Source: Pseudomonadota bacterium (GTDB lineage Bacteria; Pseudomonadota; Gammaproteobacteria; Xanthomonadales; Xanthomonadaceae). Taken from it: DNA of 39,960 nt. Numbering within the stretch: the stretch's first letter is position 1; every line of letters begins with the position of its first letter. Where the stretch lies: the NCBI GenBank assembly GCA_018241125.1, contig JAFEEL010000062.1, positions 1 to 39,960 of the forward strand. Reading direction: 5' to 3'. Below the pieces are notes generated by a model. It was not told the DNA's origin and did not search any database. It saw only the letters and a list, made by a program, of their open reading frames with translations. The translations under genes were made by a program, and so were the position numbers. Of this stretch, positions 1 through 8,602 are shown piece after piece.

Positions 1-1
1 C

Positions 2-25
2 AATCAAACACGCAAGTGTTTGATT
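2..25. repeat. Perfect 10-bp inverted repeat, possible terminator
   Basis: Arms AATCAAACAC (2-11) and GTGTTTGATT (16-25) are exact reverse complements around a GCAA loop. It lies about 100 bases beyond the ubiD stop on the minus strand, or at the end of a gene outside the window. There is no strong T-run beyond the stem, so a terminator role is only inferred. Confidence 0.45.
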
Positions 26-63
26 TGGCGGAGCCGAGTACGGGCATGTACCGGACTGGGCGC

Positions 64-118
64 GTTGAAAAAGGGCAGAGCCTGCCCCCGCGCAGGCGGG
101 GGAAAGCCCTTTTTCAAC
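64..118. terminator. Nested hairpin after ubiD (terminator or dispersed palindrome)
   Basis: Outer 13-bp arms GTTGAAAAAGGGC (64-76) and GCCCTTTTTCAAC (106-118) are perfect reverse complements. Inside, CCCCC (85-89) can pair with GGGGG (98-102). The hairpin starts 7 bases beyond the ubiD stop in the direction of transcription. The A/T blocks at the base of the stem put five Ts on either strand, as in a bidirectional terminator. The length and nested symmetry would also fit a dispersed palindromic element. Confidence 0.55.
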
Positions 119-124
119 AACCTG

Positions 125-1609
125 TCAGGGCCGTGGCATCGGCTGCGGGCGCAAGCGCTCCCACAGGTCGGCCACGCGGCGACCGACCAGCGGGTCGGGG
201 ACGATGGTTTGGCCCCAGGCGCGGTTGGTTTCCCCGGGCAGCTTGCGAGTGGCGTCCAAGCCCATCTTCGAGCCCAGGTTGGGCTGCGGGCTGGCAAAGT
301 CGAGGTAATCGATCGGCGTGTTTTCGATCAGCACGGTATCGCGCGCCGGATCCATGCGCGTGGCCAGCGCCCACATCACCTGTCCCCAGTCGCGCACGTC
401 GATGTCGGCATCGACCACGATCACGAACTTGGTGTAGGTGAACTGCCGCAGGTACGACCAGATGCCCATCATCACCCGCCGCGCGTGGCCGGGGTACTGT
501 TTGTTGATGGCGACCACGGCGATGCGGTACGAGCACGCTTCGGGCGGCAGGTGGAAATCGAGGATTTCCGGGAACACCCGGCGCAGGATCGGCACGAACA
601 GCTCGCCCATTGCCAGCGCCAAGATCGACGGCTCGTCGTGCGGGGCGCGGCCCATGTAGCTGCCGTGGTAGATCGCGTCGCGGCGCAGGCACATGCGCTC
701 GATCGTCAGCACCGGAAACATGCCCTGTGCGTTGTAGTAGCCGGTGTGGTCGCCGAACGGGCCTTCCAGCGCCTCGTCGCCCGGCTGGATATGCCCTTCG
801 AGCAGGATTTCCGCGCCCGCCGGCGCGTCCAGCCCGGTCAGTGCGCTGCGCCAGATGCGCGTGCGTTCGCCACGCAGCAGGCCGGCGAACTCGTATTCGG
901 ACAACGTGTCGGGTACCGGCGCCACCGCCGCCAGCATCGTCGCCGGGTCGCAGCCGATGGCCACCAGCACCGGGAATGGCTGGTGCGGCCGCGCCTGTTT
1001 CCAATCGGCGAAATCCAGCGCACCGCCGCGGTGCGGCAGCCAGCGCATGATCACGCGGTTGCGCCCGATCGGTTGCTGGCGGTAGATCGCCACGTTCTGC
1101 CGATGCTGCCGCAGGCCACGGGTGACGACCAATCCGAAAGTGAGCAAGCGATCGACGTCGCCCGGCCAGCAACGCTGGATCGGCAGGCGGCCCAGATCCA
1201 CTTCGTCGCCGCTGCGCACCTCGTACTGGAACTCCGCCTCGCGCACCGCGCGTGGGGCAACGTGTGCCAGTTGCGCCAGTTCCGGCCAGATCTCCAGCGC
1301 CTGGCGCAGGCTCGATGGCCAGCGCGGCTCCTTGATCGCCGCCAGCAGTTCGCCCAGCTCGCTCAACGATGCCAACGGGCGCCCGCCGAGCGCGGCCTCG
1401 ATGCGCGCCCGGTGTCCGAACAGGTTGCCGAGCAGGGCGTGCGGCGAGCCTTTGGCGTGCTCGAACAGCAGCGCCGGCCCACCTTCGCGCAGTACATGCT
1501 GGCACAGGGCGGTGCTTTCGAGGATCGGGTCGATCGGTTCGGCCACGCGCAGCAGCGCGCCGGTCGCTTCCAGGCGCTGCAAGAAGCCGCGTAAGTCGTG
1601 GTATGCCAT
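125..1609 (-). CDS. ubiD: UbiD family decarboxylase (4-hydroxy-3-polyprenylbenzoate decarboxylase)
   Basis: This 494-residue protein has the length and composition of proteobacterial UbiD, which removes the carboxyl group of 4-hydroxy-3-polyprenylbenzoate in ubiquinone synthesis using prenylated FMN supplied by UbiX. The family motif [12 protein letters not shown] is present, carrying the conserved acidic residue of the active region. The N-terminus [20 protein letters not shown] is typical of the family, and the C-terminal part has the usual [15 protein letters not shown] segment. No ubiX lies nearby. The gene starts 7 bases after the stop of the upstream PLP decarboxylase, so the two are probably co-transcribed, with a strong hairpin just downstream. 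Which aromatic acid is used cannot be read from sequence, but the full length and close UbiD match favour the ubiquinone enzyme. Confidence 0.93.
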   Translation of the reverse strand: MAYHDLRGFLQRLEATGALLRVAEPIDPILESTALCQHVLREGGPALLFEHAKGSPHALLGNLFGHRARIEAALGGRPLASLSELGELLAAIKEPRWPSSLRQALEIWPELAQLAHVAPRAVREAEFQYEVRSGDEVDLGRLPIQRCWPGDVDRLLTFGLVVTRGLRQHRQNVAIYRQQPIGRNRVIMRWLPHRGGALDFADWKQARPHQPFPVLVAIGCDPATMLAAVAPVPDTLSEYEFAGLLRGERTRIWRSALTGLDAPAGAEILLEGHIQPGDEALEGPFGDHTGYYNAQGMFPVLTIERMCLRRDAIYHGSYMGRAPHDEPSILALAMGELFVPILRRVFPEILDFHLPPEACSYRIAVVAINKQYPGHARRVMMGIWSYLRQFTYTKFVIVVDADIDVRDWGQVMWALATRMDPARDTVLIENTPIDYLDFASPQPNLGSKMGLDATRKLPGETNRAWGQTIVPDPLVGRRVADLWERLRPQPMPRP

Positions 1610-1616
1610 GGCGTTG

Positions 1617-3527
1617 CTACGCGCTGGCCGGTACGCAGCCGGCGAGGTAGTCGAAGTAGCGCTCGATGTAGCTGATGCCGTTCTCGGCGTCGATCAGGAA
1701 CGGGTTCATCAGCGTGTGCCGCAGGATGGTCAGGCGATCGGCGCCGGCGTGATCGGGCAGCAGGGTGTCGGCGTCGAGATCGAGTTCGGCCAGCACCCGC
1801 GCCATGTCCGCCGGCCCCAGCGCTTCCGGGCGCAAGGTGGTGTGCGAGCCGTAGAAGGCGCGCGCCTGCACCGCCTGCCCGGGATCGCAGCGCAATGATT
1901 CGTACAGGCCATCCATGAACGCATTCATGCCCGCCACGCTGCGGTTGCCGACCGGGTTGAGCGCCAGGCACACCAGGTTGCTGTCCGGCGCGTAGGGCAC
2001 GCACACGTGCAGGCGACCGGCCATGGTTTTGGCAAAGCGCATCGCCGCCTGCAAGAACGCCTCGGCGGCACGGATCGTCTGCGCCACCACTCGCCCGAAA
2101 TGCGCGTGATCGAGCGGCATCACCCGGTGGGTGACGTACACCGCAGCGGCCGCTGCGCCGGACTTGGAGCCTTCCAGGATGAAGCGGCCGAGCTTGTGGT
2201 AGCGCCGGAAGTAGTCGCTGCCCTCGCGCCCGCCGAACACGTAGTCGGCGTCCTCGGCCAGCAACGCCATCGCCCGCTGGTCGCGGCAGACGAACGCGCC
2301 CACGCCGAACGGCAGGTAGCCGAGCTTGTGCGGATCGACGGTGATCGAATCGGTGCAACCGAGCGCGGCGATCGCCGCGTGCGTGTCGGCGCTGGGAAAC
2401 TGCGCGAACTGCTCGCGCATCGTCGCCAGCGCGCGCAGGCTGCCGTCCGGTTCGCGGAACAGCGTGGCCAGATAACCGCCCCAGGCGGCATCGACGTGCA
2501 CGGAAAATCCAAACCCGCTGTCGGCGCAACGCTTGCGCTGCGCGATCACCGCATGCAATGGGTCGATGGTGCCGAACTCGGTGGTGCCCAGCACGGCCAC
2601 CGTGGCCAGCACCGGACGTCGCTGCATGCGCAGGTCGTCCAGCATCGATCCCAGCGCGTCCGGATCCATGCGCATGCCGGTTTCGGGCACCTGCAACAAG
2701 TGCTGGCGACCGAGCCCGAGCAGCTTCATGCCCTTGCTCCACGAGTAGTGCGCGGTCGCCGGCGCCAGCACGACGGGCACCGACAACGACGGGTGTGCGG
2801 CGAGAAAGCCGGCGATGCCCAGATGTTCGATCCGCTGCGACTGTACCCGGCGCATCCAGAGCGGACGCTCGACCGGCGCGATCGCGGCCAGCCACTCCTG
2901 CCATGCCGCGAGCAGGGCGATGCCGGCGGCGGGTGCCAAATTGAACGCGGACCAGTCGTCATCCGGCAGCGTCAGCCCGGGCGGCGCGGCGGCACGCAGC
3001 GCCACCGGAAACGCCTTCAACGACAGCGCCAGTCGCAGTGCCTGATAGTTGGCCAGGGTACCGCCGGAGGTGAGATAGCCGAAGGCGCAGTCTGCGCGTA
3101 GCGGGTCGTCCACGTAGCCGAGCATGCGCGCCAGTTGCAGGCCGACGCGGATCTCCAGGTCGATGGTGACCGGCGCCACGTCCTCGATGACGTTGTTGGG
3201 GTTGTACGGCAGCGCCAGCATCTGCGCCAGCAGGCCCGGCAGGGCCACATCGGAGACCATGTGCCCGAGGTAGCGCGGGCTGTGGAAGGGCACCGAGCGC
3301 TTGAGCGCCGCCGACAGCGCGTGCAGCTCGCGGCGCAGGCGCGCCTCGAAGGCGCGAAACTGCGGGTCTTGTGCGGCGTGGGTGGGGATCGCCGGCGGAT
3401 CCTCGGGGTGGAAGTTGCGCCGCCAGTAGACGTGGTCGCGCAAGAACTCGACCACGAGTTTTTCCAGCAGGTCGTCGTTCTCCCCGTACGGGCCGAGGAA
3501 ACACGGATACAGCGCAGGGTCGGTCAT
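1617..3527 (-). CDS. Group II PLP-dependent decarboxylase
   Basis: About 636 residues, related to the glutamate/aromatic-L-amino-acid decarboxylase fold. The PLP lysine is in the motif [15 protein letters not shown] (Lys about 401), and the Asp contacting the PLP ring nitrogen is in VHVDAAWGG (Asp about 346). These are family hallmarks. The protein is longer than bacterial GadB (about 466 residues), with extra N- and C-terminal segments, so it belongs to the long bacterial decarboxylases of uncertain substrate (tyrosine, glutamate or another amino acid). An upstream in-frame ATG at 3575 would add 16 residues that look non-conserved; neither start has a clear Shine-Dalgarno. It sits 7 bases ahead of ubiD on the same strand. 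Cytoplasmic amine production is inferred; the substrate is not known. Confidence 0.8.
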   Translation of the reverse strand: MTDPALYPCFLGPYGENDDLLEKLVVEFLRDHVYWRRNFHPEDPPAIPTHAAQDPQFRAFEARLRRELHALSAALKRSVPFHSPRYLGHMVSDVALPGLLAQMLALPYNPNNVIEDVAPVTIDLEIRVGLQLARMLGYVDDPLRADCAFGYLTSGGTLANYQALRLALSLKAFPVALRAAAPPGLTLPDDDWSAFNLAPAAGIALLAAWQEWLAAIAPVERPLWMRRVQSQRIEHLGIAGFLAAHPSLSVPVVLAPATAHYSWSKGMKLLGLGRQHLLQVPETGMRMDPDALGSMLDDLRMQRRPVLATVAVLGTTEFGTIDPLHAVIAQRKRCADSGFGFSVHVDAAWGGYLATLFREPDGSLRALATMREQFAQFPSADTHAAIAALGCTDSITVDPHKLGYLPFGVGAFVCRDQRAMALLAEDADYVFGGREGSDYFRRYHKLGRFILEGSKSGAAAAAVYVTHRVMPLDHAHFGRVVAQTIRAAEAFLQAAMRFAKTMAGRLHVCVPYAPDSNLVCLALNPVGNRSVAGMNAFMDGLYESLRCDPGQAVQARAFYGSHTTLRPEALGPADMARVLAELDLDADTLLPDHAGADRLTILRHTLMNPFLIDAENGISYIERYFDYLAGCVPASA

Positions 3528-3719
3528 CCGCGCACTGTGCGCAGCCGGCGCTGGGCACGCCTTGACCTGCGTCATGGGTGGTGGCGACGGGGAGGCGCGA
3601 ACCCCGGGCCCCTGCGCTTGCGTTCAACCGGGGGGCTGCCGTGGTTCGACACCGGCTGGCTCGAACTGCGTTCTCGTCCAGCCCGGCTCACCACGAACGG
3701 ATCACATACCTGAGCCGAG

Positions 3720-3860
3720 TCCCGAGTCCCGAGCCCGCCTCCCGAATCCCGAGCCCGCCTCCCGAGTCCCGAGTCCCGAGTCCCGAGCCCGCCTCCCGAA
3801 TCCCGAGCCCGAATCCCGAATCCCGAGCCCCGAGTCCCGAGTCCCGAGTCCCGAGCCCCG
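3720..3860. repeat. Heptad repeat array A (TCCCGAR; GGGAYTCG on minus strand)
   Basis: About 20 contiguous units of TCCCGAG or TCCCGAA, interrupted by four 6-base units (CCCGCC three times, CCCGAA once). The array abuts the stop codon of the small Feo gene. On the transcribed (minus) strand it is a series of GGG runs separated by four bases, a pattern able to form G-quadruplexes. The remaining spacer, 3576-3719, holds no convincing gene; 3585-3660 vaguely resembles the complement of a tRNA 3' half but has no complete cloverleaf. Confidence 0.9.
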
Positions 3861-4157
3861 TCAACGCGCTTGCGGCGGTTTGAGTATCAACGCCTCGCCG
3901 GCGGCCGCGCGCGGTGGTTTGGGCCCGCAGGCGCCACAGGTGGCGCAGCCATCGGCGCAGTTGCCGGTGGCGGCCTTGGGTTGCAGGCGGCGCGAAAGCG
4001 AGTGCGCCAGCGCGCCGTCGCGCCGCGCCAGTTTGATCGAGGCGCTGGCGAACCAGCGATTGGTGAGTCTGGGGGCGAGCTTGCGCAGCACCACCCACGC
4101 GCTGGCCAGCACGATCAGGGCCAGCACGACGTATTGGATCAACAGGCCGGTAGTCAT
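3861..4157 (-). CDS. Small FeoB-associated Cys-rich membrane protein
   Basis: A 98-residue protein beginning MTTGLLIQYVVLALIVLASA: a single N-terminal membrane segment (residues about 5-23), a basic middle region, then a cysteine cluster NCADGCATCGACGPK near residues 70-85. Its start overlaps the feoB stop by ATGA, so it is translated as the third gene of the feoA-feoB operon. Small Cys-rich membrane proteins and FeoC-like proteins often end feo operons and are suspected to help FeoB assemble or to sense iron or redox state; the exact role is not settled. The position, topology and cysteine spacing are seen; the iron-related function is inferred. A longer in-frame start at 4310 lies inside feoB and is rejected. 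Confidence 0.8.
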   Translation of the reverse strand: MTTGLLIQYVVLALIVLASAWVVLRKLAPRLTNRWFASASIKLARRDGALAHSLSRRLQPKAATGNCADGCATCGACGPKPPRAAAGEALILKPPQAR

Positions 4158-6004
4158 GTCAGTGCACTCGCCAGTCGGAAGGTGATGAACGAGGCCGCGT
4201 AGGCCATCACGAACATGTAGCCGAAGGAGATGCCGACCACCCGCCACGAGGCGGTTTCGCGGCGGATGATCGCCAGCGTGGACATGCACTGCGGGGCGAA
4301 GGCGAACCACACCAGCAACGACAGCGCGCTGGCCAGCGAGATGTTCTGCGCCAGTATCGGCCCCAGGCCGGCGGTGTCGGCGCCGGCGGCGACCGCGTAC
4401 ACCGTGCCCAATGCGGCCACCGCGGTCTCGCGCGCGGCGAACGCCGGGATCAGCGCCAGGCTGATCTGCCAGTTGAACCCGATCGGCGCGAACAGGTGCA
4501 CCAGCACGCGCCCGAACTGCCCGGCGAAGCTGTATTCGATCGCCGGCTCAGTGGCGCCCGGCGGCGGGCCGGGGAAGGTGGAGATGAACCACATCAGCAC
4601 GGTCAGGGCGAGGATGACGCCGGTCAGGCGCTTGAGGAAGATCATCCCGCGCTCCCACAGGCCCAGCGCCACGTCGCGCACCTGCGGCAGGCGGTACGAA
4701 GGCAGCTCCATCAGCAGCAGGTGGTCGGCGCGGTCGCCGCGGATGCGCTTCATCACCCACGCCACCAGCACCGCCCCGGCGATGCCGATCGCGTACAGCG
4801 CGAACAGCACCACGCCTTGCAGGTTGAACATGCCCAGCACCGTGCGCGACGGAATGAACGCGCCGATCAGCAGCGCGTACACCGGCAGCCGTGCCGAGCA
4901 GGTCATCAGCGGCGCCACCAGGATCGTCGCCAGTCGGTCGCGCGGATCGGTGATGGCGCGCGTACCCATGATCCCCGGAATCGCACAGGCAAAACTCGAC
5001 AGCAGCGGGATCAACGAACGCCCACTCAGGCCCACCGCCACCATCACCCGGTCGAGCAGGAAGGCCGCACGCGGCAGGTAGCCGGATTCTTCCAGCACGA
5101 GGATGAAGAAAAACAGCACGAGGATTTCGGGCAGGAACCCGAGCACGGTGCCGATGCCGCCGAACAGGCCGTCGGTGACCAGCCCGCGCAACGGGCCGTC
5201 CGGCATCGACGCCGCCGCGTGCGCGCCCAACCAGTCGAAGCCATCACCGATCATGTCGGTCATCGGCTTGCCCAGGAAGTACACCGCCTGGAACACCAGA
5301 AACAGCACCACGCCGAGGATGAGCAGGCCGAACACCGGATGCAGTGCCCAGCGGTCGATAGCGTCGTCGCGCGCATCGGTGGCGCGCGGCACCGCCACCG
5401 TCGCGGCCAGCAGGTCGCGCACCTGCGCGTGCAGGTCGCTGGTGGCGTCCACCGCGATGGCATCGTGCACGTCCGCCGCGTCCGCAGCGGGCGCGTGCGC
5501 GTCGATGTGCGCGATCAAGGCGCGCGCGCCACCACGGCGCACCGCGATGGTTTCCACCACCGGCACGCCGAGCCGGCGCGAGAGCTCGGCCACGTCGATG
5601 GCGATACCACGCCGACGCGCCGCGTCCATCATGTTCAGCGCCACCACCATCGGCCGCCCGAGCCGGCGCACTTCCAGCACGAAGCGCAGGTGCAGGCGCA
5701 GGTTGGTGGCGTCGGCCACGCACACGATCAAATCCGGCGCGGCCTCGTCGCGGTGCGCGCCGACCAGCACGTCGCGGGTGATGCGCTCGTCCGGGCTGAC
5801 GGTGTCGAAGCTGTAGGCGCCGGGCAGGTCGAGTACCTGCAACCCCCGTCCTGAGGGCGCGGTGAACCAGCCCTGCTTGCGCTCGACGGTGACGCCGGCG
5901 TAGTTGGCGACCTTCTGCCGGCTGCCGGTGAGCTGGTTGAACAGCGCGGTCTTGCCGCAGTTGGGACTGCCGACGAGGGCGATCCGCAACGCGGCCGCGC
6001 TCAT
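4154..6004 (-). CDS. feoB: Ferrous iron transporter FeoB
   Basis: A 616-residue inner-membrane Fe2+ transporter with an N-terminal G-protein domain. The P-loop is GSPNCGKT (residues 12-19), with a G2/switch I segment around NYAGVTVERK, the G3 motif DLPG followed by AYSFD, and the G4 motif NMMD. The C-terminal half holds the hydrophobic gate-containing membrane domain (for example GFLPEILVLFFFILVLEESG, with a polytopic region to the C-terminus) and the conserved CAIPGIMGTR segment. It is shorter than E. coli FeoB (773) but within the range of xanthomonad proteins. It overlaps feoA upstream and the small Cys-rich gene downstream, each by ATGA, so all three are translationally coupled. Control by Fur is indicated by the palindrome upstream of feoA. 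Confidence 0.96.
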   Translation of the reverse strand: MSAAALRIALVGSPNCGKTALFNQLTGSRQKVANYAGVTVERKQGWFTAPSGRGLQVLDLPGAYSFDTVSPDERITRDVLVGAHRDEAAPDLIVCVADATNLRLHLRFVLEVRRLGRPMVVALNMMDAARRRGIAIDVAELSRRLGVPVVETIAVRRGGARALIAHIDAHAPAADAADVHDAIAVDATSDLHAQVRDLLAATVAVPRATDARDDAIDRWALHPVFGLLILGVVLFLVFQAVYFLGKPMTDMIGDGFDWLGAHAAASMPDGPLRGLVTDGLFGGIGTVLGFLPEILVLFFFILVLEESGYLPRAAFLLDRVMVAVGLSGRSLIPLLSSFACAIPGIMGTRAITDPRDRLATILVAPLMTCSARLPVYALLIGAFIPSRTVLGMFNLQGVVLFALYAIGIAGAVLVAWVMKRIRGDRADHLLLMELPSYRLPQVRDVALGLWERGMIFLKRLTGVILALTVLMWFISTFPGPPPGATEPAIEYSFAGQFGRVLVHLFAPIGFNWQISLALIPAFAARETAVAALGTVYAVAAGADTAGLGPILAQNISLASALSLLVWFAFAPQCMSTLAIIRRETASWRVVGISFGYMFVMAYAASFITFRLASALT

Positions 6005-6246
6005 GCCGCTTCCACCTCACGTACGCGCACGCGCGCCGCCTCGACGCTGCGCAGGGCGAAGCGCGTGCCGCCGATCTGGATCAGCAACGGCTCGCCGCCG
6101 AGCGGGCCGCGGGCCAGCAGCCGCACCGGCTCGCCAGCCACGAAACCCAAGTCGCGCAAGCGCCGCGATACCGCGTCGGCGGTGTGGGCGTCTTCCACCC
6201 GATCCACCACGGCGCGCGCGCCGCGGGGCAGTTTGCACAGGCTCAT
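6001..6246 (-). CDS. feoA: Ferrous iron transport protein FeoA
   Basis: An 81-residue SH3-like FeoA protein (MSLCKLPRGARAVVDRV...). It shows the family pattern of a basic start, the RRLRDLGFVAGEPVRLLARGPLGGEPLLIQIGG-type core split over residues about 28-60, and the terminal ALRSVEAARVRV strand. FeoA is a small cytoplasmic partner needed for FeoB-mediated Fe2+ uptake. The start at 6246 is preferred over the 5' extended frame because it matches family length and lies just inside the Fur-box/promoter region. The Shine-Dalgarno is weak (GGA about 5 bases upstream). It is the first gene of feoA-feoB-Cys-rich. Confidence 0.93.
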   Translation of the reverse strand: MSLCKLPRGARAVVDRVEDAHTADAVSRRLRDLGFVAGEPVRLLARGPLGGEPLLIQIGGTRFALRSVEAARVRVREVEAA

Positions 6247-6258
6247 GGCGATCCAATC

Positions 6259-6281
6259 ACAATGCGAATGGTTCGCATTGT
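6259..6281. promoter_or_regulatory. Fur box ahead of feoA
   Basis: A perfect palindrome: arms ACAATGCGAA (6259-6268) and TTCGCATTGT (6272-6281) around TGG. The core AATGCGAATGGTTCGCATT closely follows the Fur consensus form AATGATAATnATTATCATT, especially the outer AATG/CATT and inner GAA/TTC. It overlaps the likely -10 box of the feo promoter, which fits iron-dependent repression. Confidence 0.85.
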
Positions 6282-6306
6282 AACTCATGACTTGCCGTGA
6301 TGGGAA
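6277..6306 (-). promoter_or_regulatory. Candidate sigma-70 promoter of feoAB
   Basis: On the minus strand, -35 TTCCCA (complement of 6301-6306), an 18-base spacer and -10 TACAAT (complement of 6277-6282). The -10 lies inside the Fur palindrome. The -35 is weak (4 of 6), so the assignment is moderate. Confidence 0.45.
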
Positions 6307-6413
6307 GCGTTCTTGTTTGCGCGGATCGCAGCGGCACCGCAACGACCGCAGGGGTCGTCCGCGGGCGCAGAAGACCGGCCGGTATCCGGTATGCGGTGCA
6401 GACGGAACGGTGG

Positions 6414-6941
6414 CTAATCGCCGCCTTTTATCGTGACGAGAATCTTGTTCTCTTTTTTGTCGCCCCATTCCACGGTGTAGTTGATTTTGGCTACATCGTC
6501 ATCGCTGCCGCTCGCGCTGAGCATCGCTTTGCAGGATCGGATCTCCGCCTTGGAATCGTAGGACACCTGTGCAAAGCCGCTCGCATCGACACCCTTGCCG
6601 CCGTGTTCGTCGAGGATTTCGCGCACGAGCTTGATCGAGTCGTCGTCGTCGCATGCTGGTACCGACCCGCCGAACAGGTGTATCACCACCCGCGCCAGCA
6701 CGATCAATCCGACCACCCCGCCCCCGATTCCTCCGGCAAGGACCTTGCCTTTGGAAGTGCCGGCCGCGGCCGATGGCGCCGCCGCTGCCGTGACCGACGC
6801 AGATGGCACCTTCGGTGGCGATGGGGGCTTGGGTGGAACCGGCGGCGGCACTGGGTCAGCACTGCTGGTGGCCGCTGCACCGCAAGCGGCGCAAAACCGT
6901 GAACCGGCATCCACCGGCTGCCCACAACTGCTGCAGAACAT
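6414..6941 (-). CDS. Zinc-ribbon membrane protein of unknown function
   Basis: A 175-residue protein starting MFCSSCGQPVDAGSRFCAACG, a classic double-CxxC zinc ribbon. A Pro/Ala/Ser-rich linker (residues about 25-60) follows, then a Gly/Val-rich membrane segment around GIGGGVVGLIVLARVVIHLF, and a C-terminal domain of about 90 residues probably outside the membrane. This last domain has two cysteines (ACDDDD and RSCKAML) and resembles small periplasmic sensor-like domains, but I do not recognise it. The start is supported by GGGGAG about 8 bases upstream. It appears to be a single-gene unit with its own promoter. Confidence 0.75.
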   Translation of the reverse strand: MFCSSCGQPVDAGSRFCAACGAAATSSADPVPPPVPPKPPSPPKVPSASVTAAAAPSAAAGTSKGKVLAGGIGGGVVGLIVLARVVIHLFGGSVPACDDDDSIKLVREILDEHGGKGVDASGFAQVSYDSKAEIRSCKAMLSASGSDDDVAKINYTVEWGDKKENKILVTIKGGD

Positions 6942-6972
6942 GTGGCGATCTCCCCGTTCGCCCGATACGGCA

Positions 6973-7001
6973 TCTGTACGCGGTTGTCGACGCAGCGTCA
7001 A
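6973..7001 (-). promoter_or_regulatory. Candidate sigma-70 promoter for the zinc-ribbon gene
   Basis: On the minus strand, TTGACG (complement of 6996-7001), 17 bases, then TACAGA (complement of 6973-6978), about 30 bases upstream of the zinc-ribbon start codon. Matches to consensus are 5 of 6 and 4 of 6 with ideal spacing. Confidence 0.45.
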
Positions 7002-7065
7002 TCGGCCCGAGAATCATCGGGGACAGACCCTTGTTTACTCGGCTCCCGCCCCTTTCCAGCCCCTT

Positions 7066-8523
7066 TCACACCATCACGAAGCGCACCGTGCGCGTGCCCG
7101 GGTCGGCCTGCGCCAGCCGCACGCTCACGTCGGCACCCAGTTCCAGCGGCGCATCGGATTCCACCCGCGCCTCCAGCGGCGGGTCGCGCAGCATCACGAT
7201 CCCTATGTGCGCGGTGCCTCCGCCATCGCGAGCGCCGTGCAGCACTTCGACGATGGAACCTGCAAAACTCTCGCCCACGCGCGGGGCGAGGATCACCGCC
7301 TCGGCCAGCGCGATGATCGCGTGCTCGTATTGATGCGCGGTGCGGTCGGAGTCGCGCAAGGTGTCGGGCAACGTGGGCAATGCCGTGCGCACCCAGTCGG
7401 GCACCGGCTGGTTCGCGCACAGGGCGATGCAGGCTTCGTTGGCGTAACGATCCACCAATCGGCGCATCGGCGCGGTGACGTGCGCGTACTGCGCGGCCAC
7501 CGCCGACTGCTCTGTGAGCGCCGGCAGATCGCCGTCGAACGCCGCGTAGCCGGCACCGCGCAGCACCATCGTGCACGACAACATCATCGCCACGTGGTGC
7601 GGTTGCGTTGGATCCAATGCACGAATGAAGGCAGGGTAATCCACGCCATCGGGCCAGTCGATGCGCAGCGCCTGCGCGGTCAGGCGCAGGCGGGCGATCG
7701 AATGCGCGTCCGGCGGCGGCAGCGTGCGCAAGATGCCGAGCTTGCCCTGCACCATCACCTTTGCTGCGGCCATGCCGGTGAGCAAGGAAATCTGCGCGTT
7801 CCAGTCTTCGATCGGTTGCTCGACGCGGTATTCCAAGTCCCACTGCCCGCCGTCGCAACCGATCTCGGCATCGGGCAGCGACAGGCTGATACCGCCGCGC
7901 TGTTTCTCAAGCGTCTGCCGCAACTGGCCGATCTCACGCAGCAACGACCACACCGGAGCGGCCGTCCCGGCATCGAGCTGCGCCTGCACGCTCGGGTAAT
8001 CGCATTGCTGGCGACTGCGCACGCGCGCCCGGCGCACGTCGATGGCGGCAATCTCACCGCGCGCATCCAAGTCGATCGTCCACAAGATCGACGGCCGCAA
8101 CTGATCGGGCAACAGCGATGCCGCGTTCTCGCACAACACCGTCGGCAACAGCGGGATCGTGGAAGTACCGCCGTAGAGCGTCTCGCCGCGACGATTGGCC
8201 TCCACGTCGATGACGTCGCCCGCACTGACGAACGCGGCCACGTCGGCCAGCGCGTAATACACGCGATAGCCACCGCCGTCGCGGCGTTCAAGCTGCATCG
8301 CCTGATCCAGATCGCGCGAGCCGGGCGGATCGATGGTGAGCAGCCGGATGTCCGTGCGATCCAGATCCGGCAGGCGCGGATTGGCCGCGGCCTGCGCGGC
8401 GGCGGCCTCGACCTCCGGCGCGAACGCCGTGGGCAGGCGCATTTCGCGCTGGATCTGCGCCACGCCTTGATCCATCGTGGCGTCGTCGGAGGGGCGGATG
8501 CGGATGACGCGGGTGGTGGGCAC
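7066..8523 (-). CDS. RNB-domain (RNase II/R family) exoribonuclease
   Basis: A 485-residue protein dominated by an RNB catalytic domain. Key motif LLTIDPPGSRDLDQAM supplies the Asp residues that bind Mg2+; the position equivalent to the fourth Asp of E. coli RNase II (TID...DMDDA) is Gln here, as in a subgroup of stand-alone bacterial RNB proteins. Further family segments include YYALADVAAFVSAGDVID, RGETLYGGTSTIPLLP and YAHVTAPMRRLVDRYAN. It lacks the cold-shock and C-terminal S1 domain length of full RNase R (about 800), so RNA binding is reduced. The start is GTG at 8523, with GGAAG about 8 bases upstream. Expected role: 3'-5' RNA decay in the cytoplasm. The family is sure; the substrate class is not known. 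Confidence 0.85.
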   Translation of the reverse strand: MPTTRVIRIRPSDDATMDQGVAQIQREMRLPTAFAPEVEAAAAQAAANPRLPDLDRTDIRLLTIDPPGSRDLDQAMQLERRDGGGYRVYYALADVAAFVSAGDVIDVEANRRGETLYGGTSTIPLLPTVLCENAASLLPDQLRPSILWTIDLDARGEIAAIDVRRARVRSRQQCDYPSVQAQLDAGTAAPVWSLLREIGQLRQTLEKQRGGISLSLPDAEIGCDGGQWDLEYRVEQPIEDWNAQISLLTGMAAAKVMVQGKLGILRTLPPPDAHSIARLRLTAQALRIDWPDGVDYPAFIRALDPTQPHHVAMMLSCTMVLRGAGYAAFDGDLPALTEQSAVAAQYAHVTAPMRRLVDRYANEACIALCANQPVPDWVRTALPTLPDTLRDSDRTAHQYEHAIIALAEAVILAPRVGESFAGSIVEVLHGARDGGGTAHIGIVMLRDPPLEARVESDAPLELGADVSVRLAQADPGTRTVRFVMV

Positions 8524-8602
8524 GCGAGCACTTCCAAGGCAGTCCGGATGGACGCCCGACTATACACGCGGCCCGTAGTCGGCAAGCGGGCGCCGGCTGC
8601 TC

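Noticed and set aside
20-1594. Long plus-strand frame opposite ubiD
   Set aside because: Opposite-strand shadow of ubiD in high-GC DNA; Arg/Gln/His-rich product with no domain.
3578-3700. tRNA-like or tmRNA-like stretch on the minus strand
   Set aside because: The complement ends like a tRNA (GTCGCCACCA) and has TTCG-containing arms, but stems do not pair over full length and no anticodon arm or matching acceptor 5' strand was found. At most a decayed remnant.
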